Positions 1 through 9,390 are shown, numbered from the stretch's first letter. The stretch: 64,000 nt of DNA from Flavobacteriales bacterium (GCA_018402085.1 JAGYJM010000002.1:3177501-3241500), one strand, 5' to 3'. The notes: generated from the sequence alone by a model not told the origin. Numbers and translations are program-made.

Positions 1-441
1 GAAAGCGACGAAGCCAGTACCGAAGAAGTCTCAGGATCATTTATTGTACCCGTCGATGCCGCTCAAGGTTCGAGCAGGATGCGCGTGAGCATGAAGTTCA
101 TTGGTTTCTTTGGGGCTCCGCAAGAGGCTTGCGACGAACTCGAATTCGGCGAAGTAGAAGACTACTGCCTCGAAATTACCGACAACATCGTAGGTATCAG
201 CGAAACCGGCCGGTTGAACTGGAACGTTTACCCGAACCCGGCTAACGATGTGCTCAATATCAGCCTGCCAACCGGCACCTTCGACGTTGAAGTACGCGAC
301 ATGACCGGTCGTCTGGTGGCGCAGCAGCCTACACAAGGCAATGCGGTGATCTCACTCGATAACGTGCAGACAGGTGTTTACCTCGTGCAGGTGCTGAGTG
401 AAGGACGCACCATCGGTACGCAACGCGTGATTGTGCGATAA
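1..441 (+). CDS. T9SS-secreted protein, C-terminal part (5' truncated)
   Basis: The reading frame is open from base 1, so the gene begins outside the window; an internal ATG at 79 is not the start. Two pieces are visible. The first ends in a GEVEDYC motif, typical of the GEVED domain in Bacteroidota surface proteins. The second is a type A T9SS sorting domain that begins at the YPNPA motif (about residue 78 of the visible part) and ends in a basic beta-strand (RVIVR). The product should cross the outer membrane through the type IX system and be anchored or released after its C-terminus is cut. The catalytic or binding part is not in the window, so its function cannot be named. It converges with the next gene on a shared terminator. 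Confidence 0.85.
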   Translation, partial: ESDEASTEEVSGSFIVPVDAAQGSSRMRVSMKFIGFFGAPQEACDELEFGEVEDYCLEITDNIVGISETGRLNWNVYPNPANDVLNISLPTGTFDVEVRDMTGRLVAQQPTQGNAVISLDNVQTGVYLVQVLSEGRTIGTQRVIVR

Positions 442-465
442 GCACTTGCTCGATTACAACATTGA

Positions 466-494
466 AAAAGCCCGGACCAGTTGGTTCGGGCTTT
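466..494. terminator. Bidirectional intrinsic terminator
   Basis: A 13-bp stem (AAAAGCCCGGACC with GGTTCGGGCTTTT, one G-T pair) closes a four-base loop. A-run and T-run ends on both sides suit termination from either strand. It sits between two convergent T9SS cargo genes. Confidence 0.85.
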
Positions 495-500
495 TCTTTT

Positions 501-521
501 CGGTGCAAAAGCACCGGATGC
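501..521 (+). repeat. Hairpin-GATG element, intergenic copy
   Basis: Arms CGGTGC/GCACCG around AAAA, followed by GATGC and preceded by TTTCTTTT (493-500), which overlaps the T-run of the terminator. This is a strict member of the family described in the findings. Confidence 0.75.
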
Positions 522-543
522 TTCAGTGATTCCAGCCTTTCAG

Positions 544-3500
544 CTATTGCTTCAAAATGCGCTTCATTGATTTCCCCGGAACCTCAACCACGTAGAGTCC
601 ATCGGCCAACATACTGATATCAACGCGGTGTGCGGCGCGAAGTTGTTCCTCTACTACGATGCGACCTGACATATCCCGCACACGAAGTGGAAGCCCGTGC
701 CAGTCTGCGGGAGTGCTCACAAAAACAACATCGCGTGTTGGGTTCGGATAGACCGTCCACTGTTGCTCGGCGGTTTCATTCACTTCAACGGAACCTTCTG
801 ACATCAGATTCACATTGTCAATCCAGATGTGGTTGCCGTAGCCGCCGATGTTGGCAAAGGCGAGGGTCACACAAGACTCCTCCGCCAATGGCGCGAGGTC
901 TACGGTATCCGTACGCCAGATGGTCTCTCCACCCAGATCGTACCACCACCAGGTGTAACAATCGTCTACACCCAGCTCATCGCCGAACTTCGAGTAAATG
1001 GGGGTCCACTCCTCGCTTCCCTCAAGCTGGTACCAGACCTCCAGACCGTCAACGTATTCATTGAACGGTGCGTGCACCACCTCAAAGTGAAGAATCGGGT
1101 CTTCCATAGCGGTCATATCTACGGCCGGCATCACCAGAAGGTCAGCATTGCCCTGCGTATCAACCCAATAATTAGGGAACTGTGCCACGCGGTTTGATTC
1201 ATCGGTCAGGTCGGTTCCCCACTCCCACGTTCCGAAGCCGCTGCTCTCGATTTTCCATCCCGGAGGTGGGAACGCCTCATTAAAGTCTTCCACAATCGGA
1301 AGCGGCAAGGGTTCATCCACTACCGTAATCATGTCTTCCCAGGTGAACGAATCGGTATTGCCATCACTATCCGTAACCGTTAAGGTAACATCGTAGCTCC
1401 CGGGAGTGCTGTAGACGACAAGGGGTTCCGGACCATCCGCCGCTTCTGCGGCGCCACCTTCAAACGCCCACTCGTAAGACGCGCCTTCGCAGCGTAACAC
1501 ACTGGTATCACTGAATTTGACAGTGTCTGGTGCACACTGAAGCGCAAGGTTCACCTCCAGCTGATCGGCCATGAACGCCGCCTGCGGTGCCGATGGCGTA
1601 TAGAAGTCGCTCTGATGCACCCCTCGCGAGCCTGCACCGCGTATTTTACCTTCACAGTAGTAAGGCTGAAGGAAGGTCATCGGCGTCTGAGCTGGAAGTC
1701 CTGTATTGAAAAGTTCCCATTCAGACATGGTATCATCTATGTAATAAATCGCCCTGTTTGTGCCTACATACAGACCTCCTTGAGACCCTCTTTGGTGGGC
1801 AATAGAAATGACATATTCATTGGACAATTCGGGGGTCGTTCGATCAGTCCAGTTATCACCTCCATTGATTGATTCAAAGACCTTGTATCCACTGTGATTA
1901 CCGACAAAAGCAACCCACAATCGATCAGGGTTTTGACCGTCAACGTCGAGGTAGAGCGGTCTATTTGAATTGCCTCCTGACTGCACGTTAGAAATGCTAA
2001 TTTCTTCCCAGTTTTCACCTCCATCAGCAGTGCGCCAAAGATTCCAGTCACTTCCGTTATTGCGATGTGAAATATAGATGCGGTTTGGATCTCTTCGCGC
2101 CACCTTGACCGAGATGATGTTACCGCCTCCGAAGCTGTGCAAAAGCTCCCAGCTTTGACCGCCATCGATGCTTTTCCAGAGTTCATCATCAACAGGTGAA
2201 TATACGTGATTGTAACATCGCGGATCCCATTCCATATTGCCATACTCGCCCCACCAGTAGCCGGTATTCGCACGCTTACTGTTGTCAAACGCCGCACCGC
2301 TGATGCGGGTCCAGCGGTCATCGCTGTAATTGAACGCACCGCCGTCATGGTAGCCACGGGTAGCGTCTCCTGGGTTCACAAACCCTCTGAAATTGTCTCC
2401 GCCAAGCTCCGCGAGCCACCCTCCGGAGGTCGGGTCGTCAGCGCCCCAGTGGTAGATGTCTTTATACTTAATCAGCGTTCCGTTGTGGTAGGTACCCCCA
2501 ACCATCACGTCTCCGTCGCGGAATCCCGCCTGCCAGCCCCAAAAGTCTGTACCGTGAATGCCGTACATCCGTGGTTCGAGGTGGTCACCCTGGTCGTCGC
2601 TGTAGTAAAGACCGCCATCAGAGGCCACCCACATATCAACGCCATTATCCGTCTCGAAAAACTTAATGTCGTGTACGTCGGCATGGCTGTAGCGGTCTTG
2701 CGTAAACTCTCCTACCCACGTCACCCAGTGTGCATTGAGCTCCCAGCTGGCACCCGCATTAAGACTTCTCCAGACGTTGATCCCCGCACCGAAGATGCGG
2801 TCAGCCACATCTGGAGACGCACCAAGGGCAAGGTCATAGTAGTACTGTCCACCGTCTTCGCTTCCATCCTCACTCCACCCAAGGATGTTCGGATTGGTTT
2901 CTGCAGCCCATGCACCCGCAGGTTCTGTGCCGCAGCACTGAAAGGTGAAACTCTCTCCGGCATCATCGCTTACATAGATCCCATAAAGACCACCACCATC
3001 ATTCGCTTGTCCGCCCGCCAGCACATAAATCCGGTCAGGGGTAGCCGCGCTCACAGACATCTCCGAGCGTTTCTGCTCGCCATTACCGGGGGGCACAGGC
3101 CATCCGTCTGCTCCTTCAGTGAAGGAGTCGCCACCGTCTGTTGAGCGGAAGAACAAGGTACCGTCTCCTTGCAAAGCTACCGCGTAAACGATGTCAGGAT
3201 TGGTTGGGTGAAATTCAATTTCCATGAAGTTCTGCGGCTCGAGTTCAGTCCAGCTCGCACCACCGTCGTCACTGCGAAGCAAGCCGCCGTTGGTCGCAGC
3301 AAACAGTCGATCGGGATTACCCGGTTGTAAGCGCAGGTCGCGGGTGTGGAGGTTTTGCAACTGAAACGCGGCATCGCCGGTCATTGTCCATGTCACACCG
3401 CCATCCGTGGTCTTCCAGATTTTGCCATTGCCCTCACCGAAATAGACAATGTCTTCATTCTCCGGGTGGATCTCGATGCTGTACACCTCCGTTACGAGCA

Positions 3501-4029
3501 GTTCTTTCGACATCAGTTCCCAGTGCAATCCTTTGTCAACCGATTTCCAGATGCCTGCTGTTGCTGACCCGGCCCACACCACATCAGGATTAGAAGCACT
3601 CTGCTCCGCAGTGTAGATATGCGCTGCTCCGGGCGACTGTACTTCGAAGTTCATGGCGACTTCAGGGTCATAGTGCCACGGACCAAGCTCTTCCCATGCC
3701 CCGTTTTGCCGCTGCTTCTGTTGGTAGGCCGCGAGGTAGGCCGCGTGTGCGTCAGGCGCCTCTGATCGTTTGCCGTAAGGCGCCCCGCTGACTTGCGCAT
3801 TGCGCATATACCGCTTGTAAAACTGCGTATCGCGGTTCTTCACGAAGGGGTTTGCAGCATAGTATGCTTCGTAGGCTTGCCGCACCGCTTCGGGTGCTTC
3901 GCCGTCGTACATCATTTTCACCCATTCGGGCGCATCAGGCGCGGCCTCGTAAGGGGTGATTGGGGTGAACTGCGCAAAAGCGCAGGATGCGATCAGCATC
4001 AGTATCGCTGATAATAGTGGTCGGATCAT
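544..4029 (-). CDS. Secreted beta-propeller (BNR/sortilin-like) protein with PKD and T9SS domains
   Basis: 1161 residues with a signal peptide ending near ASCAFA-Q (residue 19). Residues ~130-810 hold many Asp-box/BNR-like repeats of the type S-x-D-x-G-x-x-W (e.g. KSVDKGLHW, RSDDGGASW, KSIDGGQSW), as in VPS10/sortilin-type propellers. A PKD domain follows at ~830-905, ending TPGSYDVTLTVTD. A jelly-roll/MAM-like segment lies at ~925-1075. The T9SS type A domain starts at VYPNPTRD (~1093). It is probably a surface or secreted binding protein or glycan-active propeller; no catalytic residues can be assigned. Two hairpin-GATG elements lie inside it, one in the signal peptide and one in the PKD domain. 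Confidence 0.88.
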   Translation of the reverse strand: MIRPLLSAILMLIASCAFAQFTPITPYEAAPDAPEWVKMMYDGEAPEAVRQAYEAYYAANPFVKNRDTQFYKRYMRNAQVSGAPYGKRSEAPDAHAAYLAAYQQKQRQNGAWEELGPWHYDPEVAMNFEVQSPGAAHIYTAEQSASNPDVVWAGSATAGIWKSVDKGLHWELMSKELLVTEVYSIEIHPENEDIVYFGEGNGKIWKTTDGGVTWTMTGDAAFQLQNLHTRDLRLQPGNPDRLFAATNGGLLRSDDGGASWTELEPQNFMEIEFHPTNPDIVYAVALQGDGTLFFRSTDGGDSFTEGADGWPVPPGNGEQKRSEMSVSAATPDRIYVLAGGQANDGGGLYGIYVSDDAGESFTFQCCGTEPAGAWAAETNPNILGWSEDGSEDGGQYYYDLALGASPDVADRIFGAGINVWRSLNAGASWELNAHWVTWVGEFTQDRYSHADVHDIKFFETDNGVDMWVASDGGLYYSDDQGDHLEPRMYGIHGTDFWGWQAGFRDGDVMVGGTYHNGTLIKYKDIYHWGADDPTSGGWLAELGGDNFRGFVNPGDATRGYHDGGAFNYSDDRWTRISGAAFDNSKRANTGYWWGEYGNMEWDPRCYNHVYSPVDDELWKSIDGGQSWELLHSFGGGNIISVKVARRDPNRIYISHRNNGSDWNLWRTADGGENWEEISISNVQSGGNSNRPLYLDVDGQNPDRLWVAFVGNHSGYKVFESINGGDNWTDRTTPELSNEYVISIAHQRGSQGGLYVGTNRAIYYIDDTMSEWELFNTGLPAQTPMTFLQPYYCEGKIRGAGSRGVHQSDFYTPSAPQAAFMADQLEVNLALQCAPDTVKFSDTSVLRCEGASYEWAFEGGAAEAADGPEPLVVYSTPGSYDVTLTVTDSDGNTDSFTWEDMITVVDEPLPLPIVEDFNEAFPPPGWKIESSGFGTWEWGTDLTDESNRVAQFPNYWVDTQGNADLLVMPAVDMTAMEDPILHFEVVHAPFNEYVDGLEVWYQLEGSEEWTPIYSKFGDELGVDDCYTWWWYDLGGETIWRTDTVDLAPLAEESCVTLAFANIGGYGNHIWIDNVNLMSEGSVEVNETAEQQWTVYPNPTRDVVFVSTPADWHGLPLRVRDMSGRIVVEEQLRAAHRVDISMLADGLYVVEVPGKSMKRILKQ
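1434..1453 (-). repeat. Hairpin-GATG element inside the BNR/PKD gene
   Basis: On the minus strand: CGCCGC-AGAA-GCGGCG-GATG. It is sense to the gene and encodes A-A-E-A-A-D within the PKD domain. Strict member. Confidence 0.75.
3970..3990 (+). repeat. Hairpin-GATG element in a signal peptide
   Basis: CTGCGC-AAAA-GCGCAG-GATGC on the plus strand, antisense to the gene, where it encodes A-S-C-A-F-A-Q at the signal peptidase site. Strict member. Confidence 0.7.
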
Positions 4030-4334
4030 TACAGGTTTATTTGCCTGAAAGATAGCACAGAAGTGCTTTCCTTAAATGTCAAATGTACGCTCGATCTAGG
4101 ATGGCAAGGCACGATCTCGTAACAATAAGCCCTCGGTCAGCTGTCAACCGTCTGCCGTGTGCGGTCAGCAGTCTGTTTTTTAATCCTGGATGTCGTGAAG
4201 CTCCTGAGATCCCCGGCCTCATGTGGCTGACGGCTGTCGGCAGACGACAGACTGCTGACAGCAACCTCCCGACCCCAGACCCCAGACTCCCGACTAAAAA
4301 GTAGTACCTTTGCATCCCTACAGGGCACCTCCTT
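4030..4334. other. Intergenic region with inverted word repeats
   Basis: Between the divergent BNR and PurF-like genes. It holds two exact inverted pairs: CGTCTGCCG (4149-4157) with CGGCAGACG (4238-4246), and TCAGCAGTCTG (4165-4175) with CAGACTGCTGA (4248-4258). The pairs cross rather than nest, so they look like degenerate repeats of a CTGTCnGC-type word, not one hairpin. A promoter lies at the right end. Confidence 0.5.
4305..4312 (+). promoter_or_regulatory. Bacteroidota -7 element of the PurF-like gene
   Basis: TACCTTTG matches TAnnTTTG, 22 bases before the ATG at 4335. No clear TTG is seen at the -33 position. Confidence 0.55.
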
Positions 4335-6236
4335 ATGAGCGACGCTATCAAGCATGAATGCGGTATCGCGCTTCTCCGTCTGAAGCAACCGCTGTCTTAT
4401 TATCGCCGAAAGTACGGCACCTCCTTCTACGGCCTGAATAAAATGTATCTCCTGATGGAGAAACAGCACAACCGCGGACAAGACGGTGCAGGACTGGCCA
4501 ATATTAAACTGGATGTTCAACCCGGTCAGCGCTACATTTCGCGAATGCGCTCGAACAGCAGCCGGCCGATACAAGACGTTTTTGCCCGCGTCAATGAGCG
4601 TTTCAAAGAGCTTGAAGAGCACGACCCCGAAAAACTCGATGATCCGGATTTTCTGAAGGCGAACTACGGGTTTACAGGGGAGGTTTTTCTCGGACACCTC
4701 CGCTACGGCACTTTCGGGAAGAACAGCATTGAGAGCATTCACCCCTTTCTTCGTCAGAACAACTGGATGACCCGAAATATCGTGGTCGCCGGCAACTTCA
4801 ACCTGACGAACGTAGACGAACTATTCGGTCAACTTGTAGACCTCGGACAGCACCCGAAAGAGAAAGCCGATACGGTCACGGTGATGGAGAAAATCGGACA
4901 CTTCCTCGATGAAGAGAATGAGAAGCTGTTCCGCATCTACAAAGACCAGGGCTACGACAATGTACAGATTTCGCATAAGATCGCCGCGACCATGGATGTG
5001 GCTAACATTCTGCGCCGCTCTGCCGATAAGTGGGATGGTGGTTACGCGATGGCGGGCCTCTTCGGACATGGAGACGCCTTCGTGCTTCGCGACCCGAACG
5101 GTATTCGTCCGGCCTTCTGGTACGAAGACGAAGAAGTCGTGGTGGTTGCCAGTGAACGTCCGGTGATTCAAACAGCCTTCAATGTGCCGGAAGAAAACGT
5201 TGCTGAACTCGACCCCGGTCACGCCCTGATCATTCGCAAAGACTTACGGGTGAGTGTAGAGCAGATTCGCACCCCGCTCGAGCGCCGTGCCTGCAGTTTC
5301 GAACGTATCTACTTCTCGCGCGGCAGCGATGCCGACATCTACCGCGAACGCAAAGAACTTGGTCGCCTGGTGGTGCCCCGCATCCTTGAAGCGGTCGGCC
5401 ACGACCTTGACAAGTCTGTGTTCTCATTCATTCCGAACACCGCCGAGACCTCGTTCTATGGCATGGTGAAAGGACTCGAAGACTACCTGAACCAATGGAA
5501 GTTTGACGAGATCCGTAAAGAGGGCGACAGCATTTCGGATGCCCGCCTGACTGAACTGCTTGCCGTGCGTCCGCGCGTCGAAAAAATCGCCATCAAAGAC
5601 GCGAAACTGCGCACCTTCATTACACAAGACGATGCACGTGACGACATGGTGACGCACGTTTACGACATCACTTACGGCACCGTCAAACGCGGCGAAGACA
5701 ACCTTGTTGTCATTGACGACTCCATTGTGCGTGGAACCACCTTGCGTAAATCGATCATCCGGATGCTCGATCGTTTGCAGCCCAGGCGCATCGTGGTCGT
5801 ATCCTCTGCGCCGCAGATTCGCTACCCTGATTGCTATGGCATCGACATGGCCAAGATGGGTGACTTTATCGCCTTCCAGGCCGCGATTTCACGGTTGAAG
5901 AAACAAGGTAAGCAAGACCTCATCGACCAGGTCTACCGAATGTGCAAAGAGCAGGAGCAACTGCCGAAAGAGCAGGTGAAGAACTACGTCAAAGAAATTT
6001 ACGCTCCATTCACGGATGACCAAATCAGTGACGAAATTTCATTATTGCTTGCGCCTGAAGACGTCAAGGCAGAGGTGAAGATCATCTACCAGACGGTTGA
6101 CAGTCTCCACAACGCATGTCCGGATCACATCGGCGACTGGTACTTCACCGGTGACTACCCGACACCGGGAGGTAACAAGGTGGTCAATCGTGCATTCATC
6201 AATTACGTAGAAGGAAGAAACGAGCGGGCGTATTAA
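4335..6236 (+). CDS. PurF-like amidophosphoribosyltransferase (large Bacteroidota form)
   Basis: 633 residues, longer than the ~500 of classical PurF. A class II glutamine amidotransferase (Ntn hydrolase) domain begins with HECGIALL, with Cys9 as the likely nucleophile once the short propeptide is removed; NRGQDGAG follows. The phosphoribosyltransferase half carries the PRPP-binding loop VVIDDSIVRGTT at ~457-468. The family transfers glutamine-derived ammonia to PRPP, the first step of purine synthesis. Many Bacteroidota encode this long paralogue as well as a shorter PurF, so its exact role is uncertain and I give no symbol. Its stop codon overlaps that of the convergent aminopeptidase gene. 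Confidence 0.85.
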   Translation: MSDAIKHECGIALLRLKQPLSYYRRKYGTSFYGLNKMYLLMEKQHNRGQDGAGLANIKLDVQPGQRYISRMRSNSSRPIQDVFARVNERFKELEEHDPEKLDDPDFLKANYGFTGEVFLGHLRYGTFGKNSIESIHPFLRQNNWMTRNIVVAGNFNLTNVDELFGQLVDLGQHPKEKADTVTVMEKIGHFLDEENEKLFRIYKDQGYDNVQISHKIAATMDVANILRRSADKWDGGYAMAGLFGHGDAFVLRDPNGIRPAFWYEDEEVVVVASERPVIQTAFNVPEENVAELDPGHALIIRKDLRVSVEQIRTPLERRACSFERIYFSRGSDADIYRERKELGRLVVPRILEAVGHDLDKSVFSFIPNTAETSFYGMVKGLEDYLNQWKFDEIRKEGDSISDARLTELLAVRPRVEKIAIKDAKLRTFITQDDARDDMVTHVYDITYGTVKRGEDNLVVIDDSIVRGTTLRKSIIRMLDRLQPRRIVVVSSAPQIRYPDCYGIDMAKMGDFIAFQAAISRLKKQGKQDLIDQVYRMCKEQEQLPKEQVKNYVKEIYAPFTDDQISDEISLLLAPEDVKAEVKIIYQTVDSLHNACPDHIGDWYFTGDYPTPGGNKVVNRAFINYVEGRNERAY

Positions 6237-7522
6237 CCGTTCATCAGCTCTTCAATGTGATCAGCCTCCAGCGGGATGTCTTTCATGAGATCCACAAAGC
6301 CATCTTCAGTGATAATGATGTCGTTCTCCAGACGAATGCCCAGATTCTCTGCGCGGATGTAAATTCCCGGCTCTACTGTGAACGCATGTCCCGCCTGAAT
6401 CGGCTCGTGCCACAGGCCCACATCGTGCACATCAAGACCAATAAAGTGGCTCGTGCCGTGCATGAAGTACTTCTTATACGCCGGCCAGTCCTTGTTCTGC
6501 TTCTCTACATCGTGCTTGTCAAGCAATTTCAAGTCAAGCAACTGCTTCGTCATCAGCTCGCCCACTTGCTTGTGGTATTCGTAGAGCGACACACCCGGAC
6601 GCAGCAGCGTCATCGCTTCTTTCATCACGCTCAGCACGCTGTTGTACACAGAACGCTGGCGATCGGTGAAACGTCCGTTCACCGGAATGCAACGCGTCAT
6701 GTCAGAGGCATAATTTCCGTACTCGCAGCCCACATCCATCAAGATGACGTCGCCGTCTTGACACACATCTTCGTTTTCGATATAGTGCAACACACAAGCG
6801 TTGAATCCGCTTGCGATGATCGGCGTGTACGCAAAGCCGCGTGAACCATTGCGCAAGAACTCATGCATGTACTCGGCCTCGATTTCGTACTCTTTCACAC
6901 CCGGCTTCACAAACTTCAGCACGCGCTCAAAGCCCTGCCTGGTGATGTTGCAGGCGCGCTGCATCTGGTCGATTTCGGGCTGCTGCTTCACTGAGCGTAC
7001 GCGGTGCATGATGGGTGCTGCACGTTCAATGCGGTAGTTGGGATACTCTTTCCGCACCCACGCATTCCAGCGATCCTGTCGCGTTTCTACCTCGGTTGCC
7101 GCGCGCGTGTGCTCATTACCATTGAGGTAAATGCACGATGCTTCAGACAAGATCGCGCGCAGCGTTTTCTCAAATGAGTTAGTCCAGTACACCGTCTCAA
7201 CGCCTGACACTTCAGTCGCCTGCGTTTTGTCGAGTTTGGCACCCTCCCAGATGGCGATCTCATCGTTGGTTTCACGCACGAACAGCACTTCGCGGTGCTT
7301 GGCGAGGTGGCTATCCGGAAAGACCACCAGAATCGTTTCTTCCTGATCCACTCCGGTCAGGTGAAAGATGTCGGTATTCTGTTTGAACGGCAAGGTGCCA
7401 TCGGCACTGGTAGGCAGCACATCGTTGCTGAAGAAGATGGCCACTCCTCCGGCTTGCATACCGGCAGCAAAGCGTTTGCGGTTCTGAATGTAGAGGTCTT
7501 TCGAGAGCGGTTCGTAGCGCAT
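6233..7522 (-). CDS. Xaa-Pro aminopeptidase (aminopeptidase P, M24 family)
   Basis: 429 residues from MRYEPLSKDLY. This start is preferred because a -7 element (TACCTTCG, minus strand, 7538-7545) lies just upstream, making the longer upstream frame untranscribed leader. An AMP_N-type domain covers ~1-170 and the M24 pita-bread domain the rest. Visible metal ligands: D-V-G and D-M-T-R in the VGCEYGNYASDMTR stretch, His in HGTSHFIGLDVHD, Glu in VEPGIYIR, Glu in RLENDI. It removes N-terminal residues before proline, with two Mn or similar ions. No signal peptide, so probably cytosolic. It overlaps the end of the PurF-like gene by 4 bp. Confidence 0.9.
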   Translation of the reverse strand: MRYEPLSKDLYIQNRKRFAAGMQAGGVAIFFSNDVLPTSADGTLPFKQNTDIFHLTGVDQEETILVVFPDSHLAKHREVLFVRETNDEIAIWEGAKLDKTQATEVSGVETVYWTNSFEKTLRAILSEASCIYLNGNEHTRAATEVETRQDRWNAWVRKEYPNYRIERAAPIMHRVRSVKQQPEIDQMQRACNITRQGFERVLKFVKPGVKEYEIEAEYMHEFLRNGSRGFAYTPIIASGFNACVLHYIENEDVCQDGDVILMDVGCEYGNYASDMTRCIPVNGRFTDRQRSVYNSVLSVMKEAMTLLRPGVSLYEYHKQVGELMTKQLLDLKLLDKHDVEKQNKDWPAYKKYFMHGTSHFIGLDVHDVGLWHEPIQAGHAFTVEPGIYIRAENLGIRLENDIIITEDGFVDLMKDIPLEADHIEELMNG

Positions 7523-7527
7523 ATTGT

Positions 7528-7545
7528 TACTTTTGTGCGAAGGTA
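7528..7545. promoter_or_regulatory. Back-to-back divergent promoters for aminopeptidase P and RidA
   Basis: Plus strand TACTTTTG (7528-7535) faces ridA; minus strand TACCTTCG (7538-7545) faces the aminopeptidase. Both fit TAnnTTTG, the second with one mismatch. Confidence 0.45.
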
Positions 7546-7574
7546 CTAATCCAGTAGCGGTTCTCCGTTTGCAG

Positions 7575-7603
7575 TTTCTTTTCCGCGCAAAAGCGCGGGA
7601 TGC
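7575..7603 (+). repeat. Hairpin-GATG element in the ridA leader
   Basis: TTTCTTTT precedes CCGCGC-AAAA-GCGCGG-GATGC. The 16-mer GGATGCGAACACGATC at 7598-7613 recurs exactly at 24738-24753. Strict member, about 30 bases before the ridA ATG. Confidence 0.8.
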
Positions 7604-7632
7604 GAACACGATCCGCCCAAACAACATTGCAC

Positions 7633-8064
7633 ATGGCGAACGAAAAAATCAACACCAACGAAGCACCCAAACCGGTCGGACTCTATCCTCACGCTCGCAA
7701 AGTGGGTAATCTTCTCTTCCTTTCAGGCGTAGGTCCGCGCACTGCGGGGTCAGACGCCAACGACAGCGGCGTTCCCGGATTGAAACTTGACCACAACGGC
7801 AACTTCGTTGAGTACGACTTTGAAGCACAGGTGCACAGTGTCTTTCAAAATGTGCGTAAGATTCTCGAGGCCTCGGGCTCGTCATGGGAAGAGCTCGTAG
7901 ACGTAACGGTCTTCCTGGTCGACATGAAGCGCGACTTCAAAACCTTCAACAAGATTTACGCTGAGTACTTCAAAGACAACCAGCCCTGCCGCACCACCGT
8001 CGAGATCAACTCACTGCCCACACCCATTGCCATTGAGCTGAAGTGCGTTGCAACGGTTCAGTAA
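7633..8064 (+). CDS. RidA/YjgF/YER057c family enamine/imine deaminase
   Basis: 143 residues from MANEKINTNEAPKPVG; an upstream in-frame ATG at 7600 lies inside the hairpin repeat and is unlikely. RidA features: GLYPHARKVGNLLFLSG, the Arg in PCRTTVEI (equivalent of the catalytic Arg105) and the C-terminal PIAIELKCVA strand. An internal stretch (ANDSGVPGLKLDHNG) makes it longer than the ~126-residue RidA, as in the 2-aminomuconate-deaminase-like branch. RidA proteins hydrolyse reactive enamines/imines from PLP enzymes. The neighbours do not indicate a particular pathway. Confidence 0.85.
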   Translation: MANEKINTNEAPKPVGLYPHARKVGNLLFLSGVGPRTAGSDANDSGVPGLKLDHNGNFVEYDFEAQVHSVFQNVRKILEASGSSWEELVDVTVFLVDMKRDFKTFNKIYAEYFKDNQPCRTTVEINSLPTPIAIELKCVATVQ

Positions 8065-8447
8065 TGCATGATGCACAATTGCTGATTGGCGATTTATGAG
8101 TGCCGATTGCTGATTTCAAAGAAACGTCCAATCAACACAGGGAGGGGCTTGTTGCCACAACAAGATCAACAATATGCAGCCGCCCCCTCCAAGGGGAGCT
8201 CCCGAGACCGCGCAGCGGTGCTCGGGTGAGGGGTGGTGGTGCTCTTCCGAAACAACCCCATCAACCTCTCAGTCCACCGCTTTCGCGGTGGCCAGCTCTG
8301 CTGAGATCCGGAGAGCCTTGATTGCCCTTAACAAATCAGCAATTTGAAATCGCTAATCTGCAATCATCAATATTAAGTCTCCCCCAAAATGAGGGGAGAC
8401 GTCAACCGTTCCACGGTTGACAAGGGGTGTTTACCAATCATTATTCA
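8065..8447. repeat. Intergenic hairpin-repeat block (family A)
   Basis: No gene is seen. 8179-8240 carries CCCCTCC, AAGGGGAGCT and CCCGAG-acCGCGCAGCGgtg-CTCGGG, then GTGAGGGGTGG. 8377-8400 forms GTCTCCCC/GGGGAGAC, and 8401-8421 forms GTCAACCG/CGGTTGAC. The same plan (CCCCTCACCCG, variable stem, CGGGAG, CCCCTaa..ttAGGGG) recurs at 46395-46470 and 46681-46755. A CCACCGC-TTTC-GCGGTGG hairpin is at 8274-8291. Confidence 0.65.
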
Positions 8448-9389
8448 TTACTCACTATTCACGCTTCTTACCGCGAGTTTTTCCATGTCATAATGCTTCC
8501 TGAAAAACTCATCGCACCACAGGCAGATGTTCTCTAATTCATTGGTGCGTTGCTGTGCGTATTCAGCGCTGATACCGATGCTTTCACCCATGGTGATGGG
8601 ATCGCCTTCATTCAGCTTTTGCATGATCGGGTCATCGGCGACGCGGGTGAGCACGTCGGCCACTTTCTCGCGGCGGGCGTCGCCCATGGGCTGAATCGTT
8701 CCCGGACAACACGGATTGATGGCCCACAACTGAATCGAGATCTCTTGCGGAATGCCCTCTGCACCGGTTAAGAAGCCGATGCCGCCCGAAAGCACCGCGC
8801 AAAAGTTGTGGTTCGGATCGCGCTTCCAGATGTTTTTCTGCATAGCGCGTCCGCGGGCCCAGTTGCCGCCCAGCCACATGTCTTCTGTCGCGCCCCAGTG
8901 GCCCCAGCTCAAGGGTTTCTTGGTGAGGTAGGTGTCAATCTGAATCAGCGGGTCTTTGTCATCACCGTTCACGCCGCGTGAGGCGAACAGTTCGGCGAGT
9001 TGATCCAGGCGCTTTCCGGCGTGCTTGTGGTAGCGGTCAATGCTGGCGATGTCGAAACGGGTGACGCCTTTCTCAATCAAAGTGTCAAGTCGCTCTTCGT
9101 TCAAAAGGTCGCCGTTGGTTTGCAGCATGATCTGCGTGCGGTCGCCGTACTTTTCTTTCAGCGCATCGAGGATGGCATAAAGCTTCCAGCGCTCGGCCAG
9201 CGGCTCACCACCCGATAAGATGATGCGGTCTGGGTAGTCAGGCAGGTTTTCTACAATCTGCAGGCACTCTTCTGTAGAGATGCGCGCCCCTTGCGGACCG
9301 CTCAGATTGTAGCAGTGATCGCACTTGTCGTTGCAGAGCTGCGTAAACACCCAGTAAATCGATTCAATATGGTTGAAGTCTTTGTTCAT
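8448..9389 (-). CDS. Radical SAM enzyme with C-terminal cysteine clusters
   Basis: 313 residues. The [4Fe-4S]/SAM motif is C19-x3-C23-x2-C26 (CNDKCDHC), and ILSGGEPL is the GGE motif that binds SAM methionine. Cysteines in the C-terminal half (FCAVL, NPCCPG, NICLWCDEF) could hold an auxiliary cluster, as in SPASM/Twitch enzymes. The substrate is unknown. The start lies one base after the stop of the ABC ATPase gene, making it the last gene of the TonB receptor-ABC operon. The context suggests it modifies or processes what the transporter brings in. It is not a close match to any radical SAM subfamily I can name. Confidence 0.85.
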   Translation of the reverse strand: MNKDFNHIESIYWVFTQLCNDKCDHCYNLSGPQGARISTEECLQIVENLPDYPDRIILSGGEPLAERWKLYAILDALKEKYGDRTQIMLQTNGDLLNEERLDTLIEKGVTRFDIASIDRYHKHAGKRLDQLAELFASRGVNGDDKDPLIQIDTYLTKKPLSWGHWGATEDMWLGGNWARGRAMQKNIWKRDPNHNFCAVLSGGIGFLTGAEGIPQEISIQLWAINPCCPGTIQPMGDARREKVADVLTRVADDPIMQKLNEGDPITMGESIGISAEYAQQRTNELENICLWCDEFFRKHYDMEKLAVRSVNSE

Positions 9390-9390
9390 G

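Noticed and set aside
2206-3144. 312-codon open frame on the plus strand
   Set aside because: It is antisense to the BNR/PKD gene, whose signal peptide and domain order leave no doubt; composition is that of a shadow frame.
8274-8291. CCACCGC-TTTC-GCGGTGG as a GATG-family copy
   Set aside because: The stem is good but there is no CATC flank; it belongs with the surrounding family A block.
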